NCBI GenBank assembly: GCA_015832175.1
Contig: WJXW01000004.1
Span: forward strand, 3,596,001 to 3,660,000
Direction: 5' to 3'
Source: Paraphaeosphaeria minitans
Taxonomy: Eukaryota; Ascomycota; Dothideomycetes; Pleosporales; Didymosphaeriaceae
Length of the DNA stretch: 64,000 bases
Of the stretch, positions 13,240-23,798 are shown one piece after another. The stretch's first letter is position 1, and each line of letters opens with the position of its first letter. Both the position numbers and the translations under genes were made by a program. Under the pieces are notes generated by a model. It saw nothing but the letters and a program-made list of their open reading frames with translations. It searched no databases and was not told the origin of the DNA.

Positions 13240-13686
13240 CATCTTCAATTTTGCTGCGTCGACTGGGATGGTGCAGCGACTACCTGCTGTCACAAATTTG
13301 TCCACTTTTCAGAGCATGGAATGATGCTGGAGCACCGACCAGTACGTGGAAGTCTGGCAACTAATAAAAATTGAAAACTGGGCGTCGACGTGGGGAAATC
13401 TTGAGCCAGAGAGAGGAAAGCCAACACGTATGGCTGTGGCATGAGCGAGGTAAGGGACGAGCTGTCCCCATTGCACAAGATTTGCTGCACAAAGGGAGAA
13501 AGACAGTCTCGAGGAGAAAGTCGCAAGGGACGACCCTTGCAATGAGTTAACAACAACATATGTTAATACAGGCCCGAACTGAATCACTGTCAAGAGCGAA
13601 TGATTCCACACCGGAGTATCACGCGATGAGCCGTGCATTTCATGGGCAACTAGAGTAATATCGCGGGCTCGTTTGGATGCTCGAGA
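13240..13686. other. Intergenic
   Basis: Follows the EST1-like gene. Short overlapping frames on both strands only; nothing recognisable. Confidence 0.4.
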
Positions 13687-13968
13687 ATGGCACGCGAACG
13701 CGGCCTTCCAAAGGCCAAAGATACACTCCATGTTGACGTCACACATGACTTCGATGCAGGAGCTCTTGTGAGAGCTGCTCGCCTCAATAAAGATATCAAA
13801 AAGACCAAAACTCAAACTCGATCAACTTTACATGGTGATTACACTCGAATTCAATCAACTTTACATGGTGATTACACTCGAATTCAATCAAATCTACATG
13901 GTGATTACACTCGAACTCAACCAACTCTACATGGTGATTATCTGGAGAAGGGTGAATTTCGGCCGTAA
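13687..13968 (+). CDS. Possible 93-residue repeat protein
   Basis: An ATG at 13687 opens a 93-residue frame whose second half is four copies of an 11-residue unit (STLHGDYTRIQ and variants), encoded by the 33-bp minisatellite. The first half (MARERGLPKAKDTLHVDVTH) is not recognised. Because the repeat length is a multiple of three, the opposite strand is open too (13796-14065), so an open frame alone is weak evidence. It could be a small repeat protein or a non-coding minisatellite. Confidence 0.25.
   Translation: MARERGLPKAKDTLHVDVTHDFDAGALVRAARLNKDIKKTKTQTRSTLHGDYTRIQSTLHGDYTRIQSNLHGDYTRTQPTLHGDYLEKGEFRP
13810..13942. repeat. 33-bp minisatellite, four copies
   Basis: A unit of 33 bases built around CATGGTGATTACACTCGAA is repeated four times in direct orientation with few substitutions. 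The copies diverge slightly at the downstream end (AATTCAATCAA becoming AACTCAACCAA), so the array is nearly homogeneous and probably young. Confidence 0.95.
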
Positions 13969-14605
13969 TTGTCTTTGGTTCAAATGTTGTGCAGCAGTCG
14001 GCTTTGAAACTACACATATCGCTAACTATAGACTGGGTGACGGCAACCATGGTTAACGAATGCAAGATGCGACGCGGTTGTATGCGGCGTTGTGGGGTGA
14101 AATCATTGGGGAGAGCATCCGCCGAACAAGGTTTAGCCTTATCGGCGTCGATTCGCGTCCGGCTCTAGCTCCACTTGTGGACGAAACATCGTAACGTCAT
14201 TGAATATTCGAACCGTATTCACCGAACGCCCTACGACAGATAATAACGTGGCAGACGGTGGACCAGATGCCGTCGACGACGTATTCTTCCTGTGTATAAT
14301 CTGCGCCGTCTTTTCTCTAGCCCTGGAGTGAGTACCTTCACTGCATGGGACGTGTCGACCAGTTGCAGCGCTTGGCTGAATTAGTGTAAGCAACGCCAGA
14401 AGCTCCGAGCCCGAATCCGGATCACAATCGCAGTTGAATTGCGGGGGCTGCTTCACGGGCGATTCGCGACGCCTGAGAGTTGACTTTTCATAGGCGAACG
14501 CATCGTCAATGTCCTCGCGAGCATAACAATACCACGTCCACGGCCGCCACGCCGCCTTATCCGTACAGCTTCGACTACGCGCTAGGTGCGCCTAGGAGGT
14601 TCGAG
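13969..14605. other. Promoter region of the MFS transporter
   Basis: Contains a minus-strand frame of 105 residues (14139-14456) that I do not recognise and treat as chance. Otherwise it is the upstream region of the transporter that starts at 14606. Confidence 0.4.
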
Positions 14606-16404
14606 ATGTCCTCGTCGAACGACGCAGCATTCTTGGAAGAGGAAGAGATAGCGCGAGAGTTTCGAGTACGGTTGCGCGCGCGACAAGAGGCTGCGAGAGC
14701 CAACAAAGCACAACGTGTGCGCGGACGCGCGAACAAGGTCGACAGGCGCTCGCGCACAGAGGACGGGGGCGAAGACACACCATTGCTGGGCCGCAACGGC
14801 TCAACTGGAAGCCCAGATAGCCAGCGCGATGGCAGTGAACCAGAATGGTTCGGATATGCAGAGCTGAGAGCGCTTCCCTGGTGGAAGAGACCATCGGTAT
14901 GCGCCATTCTCACGTTTAGAGATGCCGTGAGCCTAATAACGGGCAGATTTACTGGCTCCTCCCCCCTTTCCTGCTCTTCACCATGGCATTCGGCGCTATC
15001 ATCGTACCAAAGCTCAACTTGATCATGGACCTCGTATGCGACCAATACTACGCCTCGTCCCCGGATCCGATCAGTGGGCCCATGGACCCAGGACAGCGGT
15101 TCGACCGATGCCAAACGGACGCAGTCTCTTCGCGCTCGTCCCTGTTCTTGCTCTACGGCAATCTGTGCTCTGGCATCCTGACAGCTATCTCCAGCCCAAA
15201 GCTCGGCGCCCTCTCTGATCGTTACGGCCGCAAGACATTGTTGGTCTGCACCACGTTCGGTGCTCTCATGGGAGAGGTGCTAACAATTCTCGCTGCCAAA
15301 TACCCCGAGACTGTGCACGTGAATTGGATACTCGTCGGATACGCACTGGACGGATTAACAGGCTCCTTCATAGTCGGCATGGCCCTCGCCCATTCGTACG
15401 CCTCGGATTGCACCTCACCGCAGAGGAGAAATGTTGCTTTTGGGTACTTCTACGCTTGTCTGTTCACTGGTATCGCGTTAGGACCAGTTCTCTCCGGCTA
15501 CATTATTGATTGGCGCCAAAAGTACGTTGGGAAAACGGAAGCAGTGCTTCTGATCTTTTACATTGCACTCGCCTGCCACGGCTTCTTCATTCTCTTCCTC
15601 GCCTTCGCCGTCCCTGAGTCTCTTTCGAAAGAAAGGCAAGAAGCAGCGCGCAGGCGCCACCGCGACGAGAAAGAACGAAACGGTGGTCTCGCCCCCGACT
15701 GGATCGACCAGCTACGATCCTTGAACCTTTTGGAACCTCTCAAGATCCTATGGCCGACTGGCCCTGGGACGAGTCCTGCTCTTCGACGGAACCTTATTCT
15801 GCTCGCAGCCACAGACACGATCATGTTCGGCATAGCCATGGGTGCCATGGGTGTCGTAGTCGTCTACACACGCAGGCAGTTTGGCTGGCAAGAACTCGAG
15901 TCCGGTAAGTTCGTCAGCATTGTCAATAGTGCGCGGGTATTTGTGCTGCTTTTCGCACTCCCTACGGTTACACGTTTGATACGCGGTAAAAATGGCACAA
16001 AGAACCAACGCAATTCTGGGTCAGACGTCCTCGACTTGTCCATCATTCGCATAGCTGTCTTCTTCGACATGCTTGGGTACCTCGGATACACCCTATCCAG
16101 GGACGGCAATGTGTTCATATTGTCTGGTACCGTAGCGGCGTTCGGCGGCATAGGAAGTCCAGCCATCGGATCTGCGCTCACCAAACACGTCCCTCCGGAT
16201 CGAGTGGGGCAGGTGCTGGGTGCTACCGGTCTGCTCCACGCATTCGCAAGAGTGCTGGGGCCCACCATCTTCAACGGCATCTACAGCGCAACAGTAAGCA
16301 GCTTCAGGCAGACAGTGTTTGTGTGTCTGACGGCTACATTCGGGGCTGCGCTCGTTTTGAGCTGCTTTATCAGACCTCATGGTAAATTGCCCACGTCCGT
16401 TTGA
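14606..16404 (+). CDS. Major facilitator superfamily transporter, TetA-like
   Basis: Predicted 12-segment membrane transporter of the tetracycline-resistance-like branch of the MFS. Two exons (14606-14896 and 14947-16404) give 582 residues. The N-terminal ~100 residues are a charged cytosolic region (RLRARQEAARANKAQRVRGR). Membrane segments begin at IYWLLPPFLLFTMAFGAII across the splice junction. The MFS motif A (GALSDRYGRKT) is at about residue 185, after the second segment, and a long charged loop (about 15635-15730) separates the two halves. An upstream in-frame extension to about 14480 is possible; the ATG at 14606 (MSSSNDAAFLEEEE) is preferred because acidic N-termini are common in this branch. 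The substrate is unknown. No cluster partner is adjacent. Confidence 0.85.
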
Positions 16405-18618
16405 CTGCTTTCGCGATTAACGACACAACTAGTCTACCTGGAACTCGAAGCCGATGGTTCGCCATCTCGAAGTGGGAGCACCATGAGCGGGCATGAAGAA
16501 GAGGCCAGCGCGTAGAATGCGCTTCATCATTTCACTGTCCCTGAGATCGTTGGTAGCATCGTGTACCATTATGTGTTTTCCATCGGCGTACATGCTGGAT
16601 GATTCTTGTTTCTTCTAAACGCATTGATTTGGCTGCCCCGGTGGCTATTATTTTCTTACTGTGGAGGTCGGCGGACGTTGTACATACAGCCGAGTTGGTA
16701 CATAGGCGGTCTTTTGATGACCTAGAATGGGAGTTTCGATTCTTACAAAGTATCACCAATGCGCCCCGCCTCGCCGTGGACAGATTTACGTGATGCTGCG
16801 GGCAACTTGCGGCGTTTCTTATCATCACGGGGAGCACCCGCGCCTTGATCTGCATAGACAGCGCATCGTTATGGTCCCTACGCTTCGATCAAACACGCCA
16901 GGCATGCCGACATTATGCGTGGAAGCTAGCGATACAGAGCGGTAGGATGGGAAAGTAGCACGGATAGTCCTCAAGAGGTTGAGGGTGTTGCTTGCCTCGG
17001 CCGGCGTCCATGATCGTAAGGAGCATCACAGCAAGACACGTCAACTTGACGCGCTGAAACCAGTGCTGGGATGTAGACCGGTTGATAAGTGGCTAGGAAA
17101 GGAACAGATGTGAGGTGTCGGCAACAGTTGTAAAAAACCCGTAGAGGGCTCTACGATGTGAGACGTGCAAGCTAGGATGTCCTGCCTAAGCTTCAGAGAA
17201 GTCATGCAACGCAATGAGATGGCCAGTCGTACGCAGTGGGTCTAGAGTGGTGCATGTTTCAAAAGTGGCGTGATATGGCAACTGCCCGTTCGAACGGATG
17301 CCGTTGGGTATGCTGATTGTGCTTGCGGATGAGTTATGATGCTTCAATGTTCTACTGTCGAGACAACTTTGCAAAGCTAATAGGATTCTGCTAATAGTAA
17401 TCAACTGTTAGGTGCATTAGCGAACAGGTCTACTGTAGTGAGTACCATGCATTTGAGGTCGTCTTAGATTATTGTCTGGCTGCTTCAAATATTCGTTGTA
17501 ACCATCGTGGTTAACGTTTGGTTAGAGCACTTATCTGCGGATATATGGGTTTACATATTGATCATGTGACCCATAATAGCGGATCCGTTAGCGAGATATT
17601 GCTGCTCTTGTTTGATACAAGGACTAGGATGAACATTCAAAGTGCTCCATGTGCATCTTCCTACATCCAAGTCACTGGAAGTAGAAGAGGATCGTTTAAG
17701 GTTGCACAAAGAGTGAATTGATGTCGACAATTGGTGCCACACTAACGACGGCCGTGCAGAACTTTGGTTCTGATATCAAGGAGCTCCGCGTCAGTGACCG
17801 AAGGTAAAACCACGTTTTAAACCGGAAGCTAGCAGCCTAGTAGATGTAAGCACCCTGGATGATGAAATATATTATAGGTTTCAGGATATGTAACAGAGTA
17901 AGTTAGTTTTTTTTGAGGCCTCGACCGATGATAGAGCAGGCATTTCCATTGATAAAAGTGGACTTGACCGAGCTAGCCTTCCATTTGCTGTAGTTAAAGA
18001 GAGTTCTCGTAATCCGACCGGTGCGAACTGTTGTACACAATATATTGAACGGCGTTGACTGATTGAAACCCTCTTCCTTTTCAACAGACATGAATGTCAA
18101 ACAACGCGCTCTACCTTCTTTACATGGTGGTTTTGAAGCTTTTCGTACCACCAGCCTCCAAGAGCGGCACAGTTGAAGGAGATAAGCCCATAACCAGCAC
18201 GGGCGTCCCACCATGGCACTGGCCTCTTAATGCGCATAAGGGGTACATGCATTCTCTCCGGATATGGAGTAACGACGTTTCATGAGGTTCTGCTCTAAGC
18301 GAGCCAATTTCGGGCAAATGTCCAATCAGGTCACTGCCAATAAGTTCGCGTTTGCAGACGCTCGTAGAACGGTTGATGTTCGGTGCACATCAGCCATCAT
18401 TAGGATGCGCACCTTGAATTCCGCAATGGGAGGACGCGCAGCCGGGTAGGGCAAGGGTGGCAAGGAGAATTATGCCTGGATATGGGCCTGGCACCGTATT
18501 GGATCGTCAGAGGAAGCCTTCGTATGCCGAGAGGTAATACTCGGTGAATACTTCGATAATCTTCCATTTGCCTAACATTATCAATCAGCTGCTCAGTCGT
18601 CTCGACTCGTTTTTCGCT
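16405..18618. other. Long intergenic stretch
   Basis: 2.2 kb with only short frames and no recognisable domains on either strand. Parts around 17800-18050 are somewhat AT-rich. No RNA gene or tandem repeat is seen. Confidence 0.4.
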
Positions 18619-18981
18619 ATGCGCATTAGTAACAGCTCACACATTTGCATCGGTTCGACTGGTTCGAGAACACATTGCGGTAACTATGCATCACAAGACT
18701 CCAAGTTCTGCGGCGAGTACAGTTGCGTAATCCGGGATTGTTCGGCAAGGGCTAGGAACGGTAGTATATGTTGCCAACATCGTAAGGCGGACGTCGCTGC
18801 TGTGAATGCATCACTATTGAAGACACATGCTTGTTCAGAACTGTGCTTGGATCCATTCATGACCCCGAATGCTTCACTATATTGCGCCGACCACGAATGT
18901 CTCGCCACCGGGTGTCATAAAGAAGCTGTCCCAGATGAAGTCTTGTGCGAAGAACACTTGCCTCGCCAGAGAATGACCTAG
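18619..18981 (+). CDS. Small Cys/His-rich repeat protein, 120 residues
   Basis: Not a family I can name. The frame starts at the ATG at 18619 (MRISNSSHICIGSTGSRTH) and contains two copies of one Cys/His pattern: C-x(10-12)-C-x4-C-x4-C-x(9-10)-C-x2-H. The first runs from CGNYASQDSKFC to CCQH, the second from CLDPFMTPNASLYC to CEEH. A partial copy (CIGSTGSRTHC) precedes them. Conserved spacing and the closing C-x2-H suggest metal binding, probably zinc. No signal peptide is apparent. The frame continues upstream to 18544 without an ATG, so an upstream exon is possible. A chance frame would not be expected to duplicate such spacing. Confidence 0.5.
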   Translation: MRISNSSHICIGSTGSRTHCGNYASQDSKFCGEYSCVIRDCSARARNGSICCQHRKADVAAVNASLLKTHACSELCLDPFMTPNASLYCADHECLATGCHKEAVPDEVLCEEHLPRQRMT

Positions 18982-19748
18982 GGTTCGTCTGCCTGGTCGA
19001 TTCGGATATTGCAATCACATGAGTCCACTACGTTGAGTCGTGATGATAACATAGGAGGTGCGGAAGCTTGGCCAATGCCTAGGTAGGTACCTAGCCGCCC
19101 GAGAGCAAACTTCGTCAGTGTGGATACAATAAGCTTGATCACCCACGCGGATAGGGAGCTCAGGCTCAAGCATGGTCTCTTATAGCCGCTTTAGCTTCAG
19201 CAACAGCAGTTTTAAAAAGCTTGCTCTCGACCGACTCGTCTCACGGTTGATTTCCTGTGATCGTGTGGGTAATTCGGAGGTCGGAGATCATGGGCTAATT
19301 CTGGAAGAATTCCACCATTTCCCGAGCTCCTCTATGTGCATCGTATGACAAAGACACTTTTTCAAGAATTAATCACCAGTGCAGACGTCTTCGAGATAGA
19401 AATGTTGGGGCTTTACCTTACAGTTCGTCGTTTCGCTGACATGGTGGTGCGGAGGTGTACGGTACAGTACGGGGTAAATAAGGGCACGGGCCGCGGGCCG
19501 CCGGCGTAAGCAGCCTACGTTGCATCTTCGACGAAACAGTCGCGTCGCAACTGGTATATTGCACGACACGCTCTCTTCATTGGTGTTCGCGCTTGCTGCT
19601 CACCTTCTTCTCGCCTTTCTCCAGCTTCCCTTCCTGTTCAATATTCGCCAATCGTTGTCTGCGCGATTCAATGTCCATCTCCAGAAACCCCCACATATAA
19701 CACGCGCTCTGCTTGGCCTCAATTAGGCCATACTACACTGCATACACA
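18982..19748. other. Intergenic: ALG5 promoter side
   Basis: Between the Cys/His protein and ALG5. The last ~150 bases are C/T-rich (CTTCTTCTCGCCTTTCTCC and similar), typical of a fungal core promoter and leader. Nothing else is seen. Confidence 0.45.
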
Positions 19749-21035
19749 ATGGGCCTCGATGAACAGCCTTATGGTTACGGCTTCCCCTCCAAAATGCCTG
19801 CGCAGACAGTGCAAATGCCGCCGACGTGGATGTTGATCGTAGCACTGGTAGGCTTGAGCGGAGCTCTACTGTTCTGGGTATGTCTGCTTTTCCTCACATC
19901 CGCATAGCTTATCATTATACTAACCCAATAATATAGTGTTATATGGCATTGGTCTTATTTGCGCCCGTCCCTCGCGAACCCCGCCGCTCGGAAAAGCAGT
20001 ACATGACCGTCTTGCCCAACGGGGATCGCAGCGACCCCAAGGAGCTGCCGTGCTGGATCGACAAGTGGACCGCGGAGAAAGAAGTCAGCATGAGGCGGAC
20101 CGGTGGCAAGAGAAGAGAAACACTGGCCAACATTGCGATTGAGCAGCCAGAGCTGTTCATGAGCGTCGTGGTGCCGGCGTACAACGAGGAGGAGCGGTTG
20201 ACGGGCATGCTGGAGGAAGCTGTTGATTACTTGCAGCAGGAATACGTGGGTAAAGGCTGGGAGATCATTCTTGTGAGTGACGGGTCGACGGACAAGACGG
20301 TGGACAAGGCCCTGCAGTTTGCACGCGAGCACCAGCTTAGCAACCACAGAAAGTCGGTGTCTGGGCCATGGAAGGATCACTTGAAGCATGAGCAGCGCAT
20401 TCCTGAGGGCAGCATTCGCATTGTGGAGCTCGAATCCAACCGCGGGAAAGGTGGTGCGGTCACGCATGGAATGAGGCATGCAAGAGGTCAATACGTCGTC
20501 TTCGCAGACGCCGATGGTGCATCGAGATTCAGCGACTTGGGCAAGCTGGTTGAAGGGTGTCAGAAAATAGAGGACGATAGAGGGCGCGGGGTGGCCATTG
20601 GAAGTCGTGCGCATTTGGTGGGTAGCGAGGCTGTCGTGAAGGTCTGTAAACACTTGATTCATAACCTATGGTCTGAACTAACACACTTAGCGCTCGAAAC
20701 TCCGCAACTTCCTCATGCACTCCTTCCATCTGCTCCTCCGCCTCATGACGCCTCCCGCCACTGCAGCCATCGCAGATACCCAGTGCGGTTTCAAGCTCTT
20801 CTCTCGCCCCGCACTCCCCTACATCGTTCCGTATATGCATAGCGAAGGCTGGATCTTCGACGTCGAGATGCTGATGCTTGCGGAGAGCGGCAAGATACCC
20901 ATGGTGGAGGTGGCTATTGGATGGAAAGAGGTACTCGGGAGCAAGCTGAACGTCATTTGGGACAGCCTGGGCATGGCTATGGGATTGGCTGTCCTGAGGG
21001 CGGCTTGGCTGGCCGGTGTTTACAAGCGAGATTGA
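19749..21035 (+). CDS. ALG5: Dolichyl-phosphate beta-glucosyltransferase
   Basis: Makes dolichyl-phosphate glucose from UDP-glucose at the ER membrane, the donor for the last glucose additions of N-glycan precursor assembly. Three exons (19749-19877, 19937-20641, 20691-21035) give 392 residues. An N-terminal membrane anchor spans about residues 28-52 across the first junction. The GT2 fold follows: SVVVPAYNEEERL near 121-128, VSDGSTDKT near 157-164, and the DADGA metal/nucleotide motif near 234-238 (VFADADGASRFSD). The third exon carries TQCGFKLFSR and EGWIFDVEML, characteristic of ALG5. The ATG at 19749 places the anchor at the start. No neighbour is in the same pathway. Confidence 0.92.
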
Positions 21036-21451
21036 TACCCTGGTGGGAATACGAGGCGGGAATCTGTGCATAGATGGAGTACGAGATACCGTGAACATAG
21101 TTCCACTATCCTATAAACACCTGGAAAGCCGTTTGCTGCCTGGCTGTTATGTGTCCATTGCTTGATCGAGTTAGCTCGCATCCTGCCCAACCGCCGAGTC
21201 CGATCCCATGTGGACGTCTCCCACGACCTGCGTGCTAGCTCGTCAATCACTAGATTCAAATCTCTTTCAACAACCCTTCCCAATTCTGCGGTACAAGTTG
21301 CCAGTCGAGCTACGGCGATGATGCTTGGAATCCTTAAGACGCCGAAACCTGGAGACCCCTTCGTTTGATCAGCAAATATCTTGCCATGTTGGCAGCACAA
21401 CACCTTTTCGATATCGTGCACGTACACCACTTTGAAAAACTCGGTTATAAT
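21036..21451. other. Intergenic, downstream of ALG5
   Basis: 3' flank of ALG5. A minus-strand frame of up to 136 residues (21020-21430) lacks an ATG at its beginning and has no recognisable domain, though its codon pattern is fairly regular; it could be part of an exon. Confidence 0.35.
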
Positions 21452-21598
21452 TCAGGTCATGACGAATAGTATGAGGGTGAGGAAGATGAAGAAGAGACCG
21501 CCATTGCAGGCAGTGATGAGTGGGTGGGTAATGGTGCGGGTAAAGACAGGGAGAGGAGAAGAGGTCAAGATTTTGGTACTGTGAGGAGTGTTCGACAT
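21452..21598 (-). CDS. Candidate 48-residue tail-anchored membrane protein
   Basis: On the minus strand an ATG at 21598 opens a 48-residue frame (MSNTPHSTKILTSSPLPVF ...) ending in a hydrophobic segment (GGLFFIFLTLILFV) followed by MT and a stop. The A-rich context before the ATG (CGAAAATCAGT) is favourable. A short polar head plus one C-terminal membrane segment would make a tail-anchored microprotein. Not recognised; it could be a real small gene convergent with ALG5 or chance. Confidence 0.35.
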   Translation of the reverse strand: MSNTPHSTKILTSSPLPVFTRTITHPLITACNGGLFFIFLTLILFVMT

Positions 21599-21873
21599 AC
21601 TGATTTTCGACGTGTGATGTAGGGGATAAGCGGGCGTTGGGAGAGTTTTTCGAAGTTGTGGAGGAGAGGGCGACGGTTAAAACAGCGCTACGCTTACGAT
21701 ATCATGATAAAGATTCGAGTATAATCGGCCTATTCATTGCATACTCTGGGGCAGCACACCTGATCAAGCTTTCGGCCTGGCACTGGAGCAAGATATACCA
21801 CGCTTGGGCTTACGGTGGGTGATAGATCGTTCGATGTGGCCTTCCTGAAATGTTCGATCAAGCAAAAGTCTCC
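21599..21873. other. Intergenic
   Basis: Short interval between the candidate microprotein and the cyclase gene; nothing recognised. Confidence 0.35.
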
Positions 21874-23151
21874 TCAGAAGATCGCCAATGCATTCGACGG
21901 CGACCCGACAAGCCCCGGGATATTTAGCGGTGCCGAAGTAAGCAGGAAGGTGTATCTCTCGGTCTTCTTGCAGTGTTCCGAAAGCGCCTTTAAATCCCAT
22001 AACTCGCCGATACTCATCCCAAACATGGAAAGCAGCCACGGATGCAACACTAGTTGCCGTTAGCACTCATACTGATCTCGACTTCTACCACTACCTGAAC
22101 CTATTGGAGATAGAACTCACCAAGATCCTCCGGTGCGCCTACGCTGCCATCCTCCTTGATCGGCATCAACGCCTCAAATGCAACAGAGTCACCAGCAACA
22201 GCAGAAAAGTGCTGGTCCCAGATCCACTTAGCCGATTCGATGCAGCCGTGGACGCCGGCTAATTGGGAATTTTGCATTTTGGCAAAGTCGGTAGGTTTTG
22301 GGGAGGACAGGACTTCAGTCATGCCGGTGCGGATGATAAGCACGTCACCTACGCGGAAGGAGACCTTTTGGTCTTTTGCACATGCTTCGATATCGGAGAC
22401 CGTGCTGATGTTTTATTACGGAGTCAGTGGTCTACGCCTAAAGATCGGCAGCAACTGGTCATCACATACATGCGGTGCTCCTCGAAGGGATGGAAGGCCG
22501 CTTCGTCACCCGTCTTACCGTCTTTTGCTGCTCTAGCTTCGTACCACGCTTTAATGTCTATCAAGACGCCGCGCGCGACTAGCCCACCGGAAGTGTGCCA
22601 GTGGTCCAAAGTCGGCATCTTGTTACCTTCTGTCGTGGTTGCCGATAGGCCCTCCTGGGTTGCTTTGGTGCCATTGTAGGATAACTCTGTCTCTTGGTGC
22701 TGCCAGTGGACCAGGCTGTCCCATTGGCTGCTCACCTAGGCCCAGGTCAACATGGCGTTATCAAGAATAGGTGAGCGGAGGACAGACTTGGGTGTTAAAC
22801 GTGAGCTGATCATCCCAACCGGAGCCTTTCGATAGCCCTGAGTCTTTGAAGTTTACATGCTTGTGAAGAGGAGGACTGCGGCCCATCGGCACCTTGTTCG
22901 CGTTAAGTGGCCAGCTACATTCAAGTGTTAGTAAACTCGGTTTGGTCCGAAAGACGAGGCAATATTGACTTGAGGGAGATCGAAATTCCATCTCTGGCTT
23001 CCTTGCAAGCTTCTGCAACGACTTTCGGCGTGAGGATGTTTAGTGTCCCGCGAAGGTCCTTATCACCGTCCTTGTCGAAGATGCCCCATGCGCATCCATG
23101 CGACATGCCCTTAACAGGAGGAAGGTCGTCGAAGGTGGGAAGCTGCGTCAT
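21874..23151 (-). CDS. Cyclase-family (kynurenine-formamidase-like) protein
   Basis: Putative metal-dependent hydrolase of the cyclase family (PF04199). Five exons on the minus strand (23151-22970, 22914-22788, 22735-22470, 22404-22121, 22049-21874) give 344 residues. All junctions keep the frame and restore family sequences: ISLNWPLNANKVPMG over the first, FNTQVSSQWDSLVHWQHQ over the second, EEHRITVSDIEACAKDQ over the third and EDLVLHPWLLSMFGMSIGEL over the fourth. HWHTSGGLVARGVLID is the metal/active-site segment and RVGDVLIIRTGMTE the conserved core strand. Fungal members are typically 300-350 residues, so it is complete. The substrate is unknown. It is divergent to the monooxygenase at 23799, with 647 bp between the starts. 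Confidence 0.85.
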
Positions 23152-23798
23152 ATTCCCCCGCTTAGATATCGGACACTACCTACAGGTGCCAGAAATCTTG
23201 AAGTTGGGTGTATTATTTGTTACCTAGCGCTCCAATCTATGAGAATAGCAGGTGCCTGTGCTACCTAGGGCTGACGGAACTACAGTAAGCACCATCTCAA
23301 GCTTCGATTGCACACTACACCGGAAGGAGCATACAAGAAGCCTGTGCTTCTTAGATCACGCGATTTTTCCTTTCCATGCGTCTGGATTTAATATCGTTGT
23401 GGCCTTGGTGTTGAAGAACTACACCAATGAGAACTCACCCTGTACTTTCATGTGGCTCAATAAGGACGGCCCCGCACGAACACGCTCTATACGGTTATCA
23501 TCTTACTGTAGCCCCACCTAAGAGGTGTAATCCTTCATGGCGGTCACAATTTGGCGCAGAGGTAGCGTACAGCGGGTAGACGGCGTGTTACAGGAACCGG
23601 AGCCGCTGTCGAATAATAAATAGCTCTCGCCTTCCTCGTCGCATCTCTACACAGAGGCTACCTTTGTGCCCACCCACCCAACTTAAGGGTTAAATCGATA
23701 GAGTGTGAGTACCTACATCTTAACCAAGAAGGAACAACACCTCGATACACTGTTGCTGACAACATCAAATTGAGGCATAATAATTGCTGCCATCAAAT
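23152..23798. promoter_or_regulatory. Shared divergent promoter, cyclase / BVMO
   Basis: 647 bp between two divergent starts. An AT-rich patch (GAATAATAAATAG, 23611-23623) lies about 180 bp before the monooxygenase ATG. No defined operator was identified. The arrangement suggests co-regulation but does not prove it. Confidence 0.45.

Noticed and set aside
13796..14065. Minus-strand repeat frame over the minisatellite
   Set aside because: Open only because the 33-bp unit is a multiple of three; not called as a separate gene.
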